The translations under genes were made by a program, and so were the position numbers. The notes under the pieces are model-generated. The model saw only the letters and a list, made by a program, of their open reading frames with translations, was not told the DNA's origin and searched no databases. Shown piece by piece: positions 1 to 5,721 of a stretch of 8,186 nt of DNA. The stretch lies in NCBI GenBank assembly GCA_036732755.1, contig DAINBU010000179.1, forward strand, positions 1 through 8,186. Reading direction: 5' to 3'. Every line of letters begins with the position of its first letter. Positions within the stretch are counted from its first letter, which is position 1. Source of the stretch: DASRRB01 sp036732755 (lineage in GTDB: Bacteria > Planctomycetota > B15-G4 > SIAN01).

Positions 1-1
1 G

Positions 2-1093
2 CTGTGGCTCGAGGCGCAGGGGCAGGCGCGCGCGGCGCGGCGCCAGTCGACGGTGACGGCGCGCGTGAACGAGCTCATGAAGGCGCTGCTGCAGTCGATC
101 TCGTCGGGGCCGGCGGCGGCGCGGGACGACTCGCTGCCGACGCAGCTCGAGAGCGTCGAGCGGTCGCTCGACGGCGCGCTGCTCGAGGGAGAGCCGGCCG
201 TCGAAGCGGAGCTGAGAGCGATGGTCGCGTCGACCTGGTCGGCGCTCGGCCGCGCGCCGCAAGCGGAAGTGCAGTTCGCGCGCGCCGCCGCGCTCGACCG
301 AGCCGCCTTCGGCGCCGACGCGCCCGCGACGCTGCGCGCCGAGGCGCTGCACGGCCATGCCGTCGTGCAGGCGGGCGCGCCGGCGCGCGGGATCGAGCTC
401 CTCGGCGACGTCGTCGCGCGCTGCGAGAGGGCGGCGCCCGGCTCGGCGGAGCTCGCGCTCGCGCTGGCGCTGGCGCTCGAATTCCTCGGGGACGACCTCG
501 TCGACGACGAGCGCCCCGCCGAGGCGGTCGCGCCACTGCGCCGCTGCCTCGAGCTGCGCGAGCGCACGGCGGCACCGCCGCCTGCGTCGCCGAGCCGCTA
601 CGGCATCGCGTCGGCGTTGAACGCGCTGGGCGTCGCGCTCGCGGAGAGCGGCGCGGCCGCCGAGGCCGAACCGCTGCTGCGCCGCTCGCTCGAGCTGCGG
701 CGCGAGGAGAGGACGGCGTGGCGCGTCGCGGTCGCGCTCGATTCGCTCGGTGCGGCGCTCACCCGGCTCGCCCGTTTCGACGAGGCGGAGCGGGCGCTCA
801 CCGAGGCGCTCGAGCTGCGCCGGGAGAATCTCGACCGCGATCACCCCGACCGCGCCGCGACGCTCGGCCACCTCGGCGCGCTCCACCGCGAGACCGGCCG
901 GCCCGCCGACGCCGAGACGGAATTCCGCGAGGCGCTGCGCATCGTGCGAGCGCGTCTCCCCGAGCACCACCCTCGGATCGCGCGCGCGTTACGCGACCTC
1001 GCCGATCTCCTCGAACGGCGTGGCCGCTCCGACGAGGCGAAGGTGCTCGTCGCCGAGGCCGACGCCATCGCGGCGGCGGCGCGCGCAAAGTGA
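2..1093 (+). CDS. TPR-repeat protein, C-terminal part (probable tail of a Ser/Thr protein kinase); 5' truncated by the window edge
   Basis: The frame is open from base 2 to a TGA at 1091-1093 (363 visible residues), so the true start lies outside the window. A GTG at 53 could start a 346-residue protein, but nothing marks it as a start. Counting from that GTG, about seven helical-pair repeats of TPR type are visible near residues 53-86, 95-128, 135-170, 183-218, 222-258, 266-300 and 308-340. The later ones show the kinesin-light-chain-like pattern (for example DHPDRAATLGHLGALHRETG). The opening stretch, a charged Ala/Arg/Gln helix followed by RVNELMKALLQSI, resembles the segment just after the membrane helix in planctomycete and acidobacterial PknB-type kinases with TPR tails. 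The kinase identity is inferred from this resemblance, since no catalytic domain is in view. TPRs would serve protein-protein contacts. It converges on the sigma-factor fusion with a 10-base gap. The TPR call is firm; the kinase call is moderate. Confidence 0.8.
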   Translation: MWLEAQGQARAARRQSTVTARVNELMKALLQSISSGPAAARDDSLPTQLESVERSLDGALLEGEPAVEAELRAMVASTWSALGRAPQAEVQFARAAALDRAAFGADAPATLRAEALHGHAVVQAGAPARGIELLGDVVARCERAAPGSAELALALALALEFLGDDLVDDERPAEAVAPLRRCLELRERTAAPPPASPSRYGIASALNALGVALAESGAAAEAEPLLRRSLELRREERTAWRVAVALDSLGAALTRLARFDEAERALTEALELRRENLDRDHPDRAATLGHLGALHRETGRPADAETEFREALRIVRARLPEHHPRIARALRDLADLLERRGRSDEAKVLVAEADAIAAAARAK

Positions 1094-1103
1094 TCGGGAG
1101 CGA

Positions 1104-4046
1104 CTACTTCAGCTCGACGCGCACGGCCGCGCCTTCGCTGCTCTTGACCGAGAACGACGCGCTCGCGCTGCGTCCCGCGCCCGACGCCGTCACGACGTAG
1201 TCGCCGGGCGTGAGCCAGTTCACGTCCTCCTCGCAGTCGCTGCCGGGCGGCACGAAGACCAGGCCGCTGGCGACGAACTCGCCGCGGCTCTCGATGCGGA
1301 CCATCACGCCGCTCGGGAACTTGACGTCGCCGGGAAGCGCGAGCGCGACGACCTGCCGCACGCCGCGGTGCAGCTCGATCCGCAGCGGCGTCTCCTCGCC
1401 GGCAAGCACGGAGAACCGGAGCGACTGCGCCGCGACCCCCTCGCCGACGAGCTCAAGCCGATAGTCGCCGGGCGCGAGCGGTCCGCTGCGCCGGCTCTTC
1501 ATGCCGTCGGAGATCTCGAAGAGTTCGTGGCGCCCGCCGTCGGCGGCGAAGGCGAAGACCCAGGCGTTCAGCCGCTCGCCGGCGACTTCGGCCGCGACGC
1601 GGCCGCCCGCGGTGAGCGCGATCGCGCCGACGTCGCGCGTCTGGTGCGCCGTCACGGAGAACGGCGCGCTCGTGGTCACCGGGAATTCGGCGGAAGAGAC
1701 GCGGATCCGCCATTCGCCGGGCGGGAGCGCGCCGGTCGTGAAGCGGCCGTCCGCGTCGGTCGCGACGTAGGTGACCGTGGGCGGCACCACGTCGGGCAGC
1801 GCCGACACTTTCGCGTTCGGGACGCCGTGGCCGTCCGGCCCGAGCACGACGCCGGTGAGGCGCGCCGTCGCCGCCGCCGTACGGCGGACCGTGAACACCC
1901 GATCGCCCGCCTTCGGGTCGACGGCGTCGAAGGTCGCATCGGCGATTCCCTCTCCCGCGACTTCGACCCGAAGCGTCCCCTTCTCCGGGCAGTTCGGGAT
2001 CGAGAGGCGGCCATCGGCGTCGCTGAGCGCGTTCGAGAACCCGTCGCCCCACATCGCTATCACCATCGCGCCGGCGACCGGCGCGCGCGTCTCGTCCACG
2101 ATCCTGCCGACGAGCTCGAGCCCGCGCGAGAAGACCAGGTCGCACGCGACGACCTCGCCGGATTCGGCGCGTACGCTCCCCTTCGCGCGGCCGAGCTCGT
2201 CGTGCTCGGCCGAAAGCGTGATCTCCCCCGCCGGCAGTCCGGATAGCTCGAACCGGCCCTCGCTCGCGCTGCGCGCGCGCAAGTGGACGAAGTCCGTCCA
2301 CGTCCCGAACTTGACGACGACGCCTTCGACCGCGTGCCCCGCTCCGTCGCGCACGACGCCGCGCACGGTCGCGCCCGACGCGAGCGCGATGCGCAGGCGC
2401 GCCGTGCGTCCCGCGGCGATCGTGCATTCGCCGGCGAACGGCGCGAAGCCGGCGACGCACGCAGCGACCGGCTGCACGCCGGCCGGGATCCCGACCAGGT
2501 GGACGCGCCCGTCCGCGCCGCCGCGCGCGAGCGCTGGGAGAGGCGGTGCGCCATCGATGCGCGCGAAGATGCCCGACGTCGGGCCGCGGCCGGCGCGCAC
2601 CACCGCGCCGACGAGCGGCGCTCCGTCGGGCCCGACAACCTCGACGTCGAGCACGCCACCGTCCGGTCCGAGCACGATCCGCGTCTCCGCGTCGTTGCCC
2701 GGCTGGCCGCTGAAGAAGACGAGTCGCGACGCCGTGAATCCCTCGGCGCGCGCGCCGACGAAGCAGAGGGACGGCGCGTCGCGCACCTCGAAGCGGCCCT
2801 CTTCGTCGGTGGTCGCGAGGAGCTCCGCGTCGCGGTCTGCCTCCGCGAGCGGCGCGACCTCGACGAGCGCATCGGGCACCGGCACGCCGTCCCGATCGAC
2901 GACGACGCCGCGCACGCTCAGCCCGAGCGGGATCTCGAGGTCGAGGCGCGTGCACTCGCCGGCGCGGATCGTCGCGACCGTTCCCGGGTCGGCGCGATCG
3001 CCGGTGACGCGCACGCGCCCGGCGCGGACGCGCTCGAAGCGGACGCGACCCGAATCGTCCGTCGCGGCGCGCAGGCAAGCGATGCGGCCGTCGTCGTTCG
3101 GACGGACGACGATCGTCACGCCGTCCGCCGGCGCGTGGTCGCGCGCGAAGCGGACCTGCAACTCGAGTTCGCCGGTCGTCGGCGCCGACGGCGCCGGCGC
3201 GACCGGCGGAGGTTCGTGGAGGCGCTCCGCGGAGGAGGCCGCGGGCGCGGCGCTTTCGGACGGCGTCGCGTCGGCGCGGGCCGCCGCCGACTCGGCGGGC
3301 GTCGGCACCGTCGCAACCACCGGCTCCGCGCGCCGCGGCTTCGACTCGGGCAGCAGCTCCCAGACGACGAACGCGCTCGCCGCCACCACCACCACGACGG
3401 CGGCACGGATCGGAGTGATCGAGGCCATCGCGAGCACTCCTCCGGGGACCGCCAAGGACGAAGGGATCGAGGGCGCGGGCGCCAGCGCAGGCGCCGCGCC
3501 GACCATCAACGCGAGCGCGGCGAGCCCGTCGCGCCGCCCGCCGTGGTCCGCGTTCCAGCTCGCGCGCAGCTCGTCGAGGGCGCGCCGCAGCCGCGTGCGC
3601 GCCGTCTCGAGCGGGATCGAGAGCTGCGCCGCCGTCTCGGGGACCGTTCGCCCCTCGAAGAAGTGGAGGAGGATGACGTCGCGTGCGGGCGGCTCGAGGG
3701 CGAGGACGCGCTCCGTCAGCTTGCGCTCGAGCTCGAGGCGCTGCGCGATCTCCGCGGTCGACGGCGCAGCGATCCGGCTCCCGCGCCCGTGGTCGTCCTC
3801 GACCTCGCCGCGCCGGCGCGCCGCGCGGCCGAGCCGCCGCACGAGGTTGCGCGCCACGGTGCGCAGCCACGGCCGCGTCGCCGCGGGGCGCTCGGCGTCG
3901 AGGAGCCGCACGACCGTCTCTTGGGCGACGTCTTCCGCGCTCGCTGCGTCGCGCAGGAGCCGGCGCGCCAGGTCGTGGACGAAGGCCCGATGTGCGAGCA
4001 GCTCGCGCGCGACGCCCGGATCGGCCAGGTCGAGACGTTCGGCCAT
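1104..4046 (-). CDS. ECF-type sigma factor fused to a membrane anchor and about eight carboxypeptidase-regulatory-like beta-sandwich modules (980 aa)
   Basis: Residues about 12-79 match sigma region 2 (SAEDVAQETVVRLL, then RPWLRTVARNLVRR) and 106-163 match region 4 with its helix-turn-helix (TVPETAAQLSIPLETARTRL). Region 3 is absent, as in ECF sigma factors. A hydrophobic linker (about 175-209) leads to one membrane helix (about 214-230), then an Ala/Pro/Ser-rich spacer (about 236-290). Residues 292-980 form repeated modules near 292-372, 373-458, 459-555, 556-638, 639-720, 721-811, 815-892 and 893-979. Most carry the CarboxypepD_reg signature of a V-x-G-x-V strand, a P-V-x-x-A turn and a D-x-x-G-R-F strand (for example residues 414-419 and 764-769). 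The expected topology is sigma domains inside and modules outside. The start ATG has GGAGG four bases upstream. hutH lies 71 bases upstream on the same strand. No separate anti-sigma gene is visible. Sigma and repeat calls are strong; the target promoters and ligand are unknown. Confidence 0.9.
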   Translation of the reverse strand: MAERLDLADPGVARELLAHRAFVHDLARRLLRDAASAEDVAQETVVRLLDAERPAATRPWLRTVARNLVRRLGRAARRRGEVEDDHGRGSRIAAPSTAEIAQRLELERKLTERVLALEPPARDVILLHFFEGRTVPETAAQLSIPLETARTRLRRALDELRASWNADHGGRRDGLAALALMVGAAPALAPAPSIPSSLAVPGGVLAMASITPIRAAVVVVVAASAFVVWELLPESKPRRAEPVVATVPTPAESAAARADATPSESAAPAASSAERLHEPPPVAPAPSAPTTGELELQVRFARDHAPADGVTIVVRPNDDGRIACLRAATDDSGRVRFERVRAGRVRVTGDRADPGTVATIRAGECTRLDLEIPLGLSVRGVVVDRDGVPVPDALVEVAPLAEADRDAELLATTDEEGRFEVRDAPSLCFVGARAEGFTASRLVFFSGQPGNDAETRIVLGPDGGVLDVEVVGPDGAPLVGAVVRAGRGPTSGIFARIDGAPPLPALARGGADGRVHLVGIPAGVQPVAACVAGFAPFAGECTIAAGRTARLRIALASGATVRGVVRDGAGHAVEGVVVKFGTWTDFVHLRARSASEGRFELSGLPAGEITLSAEHDELGRAKGSVRAESGEVVACDLVFSRGLELVGRIVDETRAPVAGAMVIAMWGDGFSNALSDADGRLSIPNCPEKGTLRVEVAGEGIADATFDAVDPKAGDRVFTVRRTAAATARLTGVVLGPDGHGVPNAKVSALPDVVPPTVTYVATDADGRFTTGALPPGEWRIRVSSAEFPVTTSAPFSVTAHQTRDVGAIALTAGGRVAAEVAGERLNAWVFAFAADGGRHELFEISDGMKSRRSGPLAPGDYRLELVGEGVAAQSLRFSVLAGEETPLRIELHRGVRQVVALALPGDVKFPSGVMVRIESRGEFVASGLVFVPPGSDCEEDVNWLTPGDYVVTASGAGRSASASFSVKSSEGAAVRVELK
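3426..3443 (-). promoter_or_regulatory. Internal Shine-Dalgarno and in-frame ATG at codon 207 of the sigma fusion
   Basis: On the minus strand the sequence reads GGAGGAG, eight bases, then ATG (GGAGGAGTGCTCGCGATG), in frame with the fusion. This is a better-spaced ribosome site than the one at the annotated start. It would yield a 774-residue protein starting MASITPIRAAVVVVV, that is, an N-terminal signal anchor followed by the extracytoplasmic modules and without sigma domains. The two glycine codons forming the site (residues 202 and 203) are both GGA, while the ten preceding glycines of the gene use only GGC or GGG. Internal translation is inferred. The site could also be a remnant of two formerly separate genes, or chance. 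Confidence 0.5.
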
Positions 4047-4097
4047 GGGACCTCCGCGCAGTGGGAGTCCTCCCGCCCGCCGACCGGGTTCAGAGAA

Positions 4098-4137
4098 TCA
4101 AAGGAGCTTCGCTCTGGTCAAAGGAGCTTCGCTCCGG
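4098..4137 (-). repeat. Two tandem 20-bp units, each with a GCGAAGC mini-hairpin, across the hutH stop codon
   Basis: Plus-strand units at 4098-4117 and 4118-4137 (TCAAAGGAGCTTCGCTCTGG and the same with one T to C change) are 19/20 identical. Read on the hutH strand, the gene-proximal unit is GGAGC-GAA-GCTCC followed by TTTGA, whose final TGA is the hutH stop. The second unit repeats this just after the stop, with a four-pair stem. The GCGAAGC core is a known unusually stable GAA-loop mini-hairpin. The short T run after each stem makes a weak terminator or an mRNA 3'-end structure possible. The stems are short, so function is uncertain. Confidence 0.65.
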
Positions 4138-5650
4138 CCTTGCGCGCCGCGGCGACCAGCGCGCCGGTGCGGACGAGCTCCGCCGCCGCCTCGAGGTCGG
4201 GGGCGAGGATGCGGTCGTCGTCGAGCTTCGCCACGCGCTCGCGCAAGGCGGCGTGCGCGGCGCGCAGCGGCTTCGTCGTCTGGAGCTTCGTCTCGAAGTC
4301 GAGCGCCTGCGCCGCCGCGAGCAGCTCGATGCCGACCACGCGCTCGGCGTTCTCCACCACCTGCAGCGCCTTGCGCGCGGCGATCGGCCCCATCGAGACG
4401 TGGTCCTCCTTGTTGGCGGAGGTCGGGATCGAGTCGACCGAGGCGGGGAAGGAGAGCGACTTGCACTCGGAGACGAGCGCCGCCGCGACCACCTGCGCGA
4501 TCATGAGGCCGGAGCGCAGCCCGGGCTTCGGCGTGAGGAAGGCGGGCAGCCCGAAGTTGAGGTCGGGGTTGACGAGGTTCTCGACGCGCCGCTCGCAGAT
4601 CGAGGCGAGGTCGGTGACGGCGGCCGCGACGCGGTCGGCGGCGGCGGCGACCGGCTGCGCGTGGAAGTTGCCGCCGGAGAGGATCTCGCCCTGCTCCGCG
4701 AAGACCAGGGGATTGTCGGTCGCCGCGTCGATCTCGATCTCGACCACGCGGCGCGCCTCCGCGAGCTGGTCGCGGCAGGCGCCATGCACCTGCGGCGCGC
4801 AGCGCATCGAGTAGGCGTCCTGCACGCGGTCGCAGTCCTGGTGCGAGGCGAGGATCGCGCTGCCCTTCATGAGCCCGTGCAGGTTGGCCGCCGCGACGCG
4901 CTGGCCGGGATGGGGCCGCGCCTCCTGGATCCTCTTGTCGAAGGCGGCGTTCGTCCCCTTCAGCGCCTCGATCGTGAGCGCGCACGCGACGTCGGCGTGG
5001 CGCGCGACGTTCTCGGCGCGCAGCAGCGCCTCGGCGGTGAGCGCCGTCGTGACCTGCGTGCCGTTGATGAGCGAGAGCCCCTCCTTGGCGGCGAGCACGA
5101 TCGGCGTGATGCCCGCCGCGGCGAGCGCCCGAGCGGCCGCCATCCGCCGCCCGTCGTGCTCGACCTCCCCCTCCCCGATGAGCGCGAGCGCCAGATGGGC
5201 GAGCGGGGCGAGGTCGCCCGACGCGCCGACCGAGCCCTGCGACGGCACGACCGGGATCACGTCGGCGTCGAGCAGCTCGATCAGCTTCGCGACGAGCTCG
5301 GGGCGGACGCCCGACCGTCCAGTCGCGAGCGCGCGCACTCGCAAGACGAGGAGAGCGCGTACCGTCGCGGTCGGGAGCGGACGTCCGACGCCGCATGCGT
5401 GGCTGCGCAGGAGGTTCACCTGCAGCAAGCCGAGCTCGCCGTCGCCGATCCGGACGTTCGACAGCTTCCCGAAGCCGGTGTTCACGCCGTAGACGGTCCG
5501 CCCCTCCTTCAGCACGCGCTCGACGACGCGCCGGCCCGCTTCGATGCGGCGGGACAATGCAGGCGCAAGGCGCAGCCGGACGCGCTCGCCGGCGAAGACG
5601 GGAGCGAGCGGGTCGAGGCGGAGCGGCGCAGTCGTGAAGGTCAGGTCCAT
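4118..5650 (-). CDS. hutH: Histidine ammonia-lyase
   Basis: A cytoplasmic enzyme converting L-histidine to trans-urocanate and ammonia, the first step of histidine degradation. The protein is 510 residues, the normal size. The Ala-Ser-Gly triad that cyclises to the MIO cofactor is at 143-145 within GSVGASGDLAPLAH. Other active-site residues known from the Pseudomonas putida enzyme are present: Tyr54, His84 (RSHACGVG), Asn196 (INGTQV), Gln277, Tyr280, Arg283, Phe329 (SGGNFHAQP) and Glu415 (TSANKEDHVSMG). The Ser-His pair at 83-84 and Glu415 favour histidine over tyrosine or phenylalanine as substrate. I chose the ATG at 5650 (MDLTFTTAPL) because it gives the family length; the frame can start further upstream at 5806, but that adds a low-complexity Arg/Ser-rich tail that runs over the divergent gene. 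No Shine-Dalgarno precedes this ATG. An inverted repeat ends against it instead. hutU, hutI and hutG are not in the window. Confidence 0.96.
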   Translation of the reverse strand: MDLTFTTAPLRLDPLAPVFAGERVRLRLAPALSRRIEAGRRVVERVLKEGRTVYGVNTGFGKLSNVRIGDGELGLLQVNLLRSHACGVGRPLPTATVRALLVLRVRALATGRSGVRPELVAKLIELLDADVIPVVPSQGSVGASGDLAPLAHLALALIGEGEVEHDGRRMAAARALAAAGITPIVLAAKEGLSLINGTQVTTALTAEALLRAENVARHADVACALTIEALKGTNAAFDKRIQEARPHPGQRVAAANLHGLMKGSAILASHQDCDRVQDAYSMRCAPQVHGACRDQLAEARRVVEIEIDAATDNPLVFAEQGEILSGGNFHAQPVAAAADRVAAAVTDLASICERRVENLVNPDLNFGLPAFLTPKPGLRSGLMIAQVVAAALVSECKSLSFPASVDSIPTSANKEDHVSMGPIAARKALQVVENAERVVGIELLAAAQALDFETKLQTTKPLRAAHAALRERVAKLDDDRILAPDLEAAAELVRTGALVAAARKAGAKLL

Positions 5651-5685
5651 GGGGCGCGAGAGCGTAAACGGTAGAGTCGCGCCCC
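5651..5685. promoter_or_regulatory. Perfect 9-bp inverted repeat abutting the hutH start codon (candidate operator or 5'-UTR hairpin)
   Basis: GGGGCGCGA at 5651-5659 and TCGCGCCCC at 5677-5685 are exact reverse complements separated by 17 bases (GAGCGTAAACGGTAGAG), the least GC-rich spot of the 71-base divergent intergenic region. In a hutH transcript starting upstream of it, the stem would end at the base just before the ATG, where a ribosome site would normally lie. As DNA it could be an operator serving hutH and the divergent membrane-protein gene. I see no match to a HutC-type operator and no convincing -35/-10 pair. The repeat is certain; its role is inferred. Confidence 0.5.
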
Positions 5686-5721
5686 GCTCCCGACGCCCAC
5701 GAGAAACGGACCTCGACCGCG

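Noticed and set aside
4..1200. Plus-strand 398-codon frame over the TPR gene
   Set aside because: It is an Arg/Ala/Gly-rich frame shadow. The frame ending at 1093 has regular TPR repeats.
2283..2301. GTGGAC/GTCCAC inverted repeat inside the sigma fusion gene
   Set aside because: It is a six-pair stem within coding sequence, ordinary at this base composition, with no positional meaning.
4063..4074. GGGAGTCCTCCC near-palindrome upstream of the sigma fusion start
   Set aside because: It is too short and imperfect to call an operator. It lies further upstream than the ribosome site and may be chance.
1771..4506. Long plus-strand open frame (911 codons) opposite the sigma fusion; also plus-strand frames 2283-4814 and 750-2246
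   Set aside because: These lie opposite genes with clear domains, are rich in Arg/Ala/Ser/Pro and have no recognisable motif. Long antisense open frames are expected in such GC-rich DNA.
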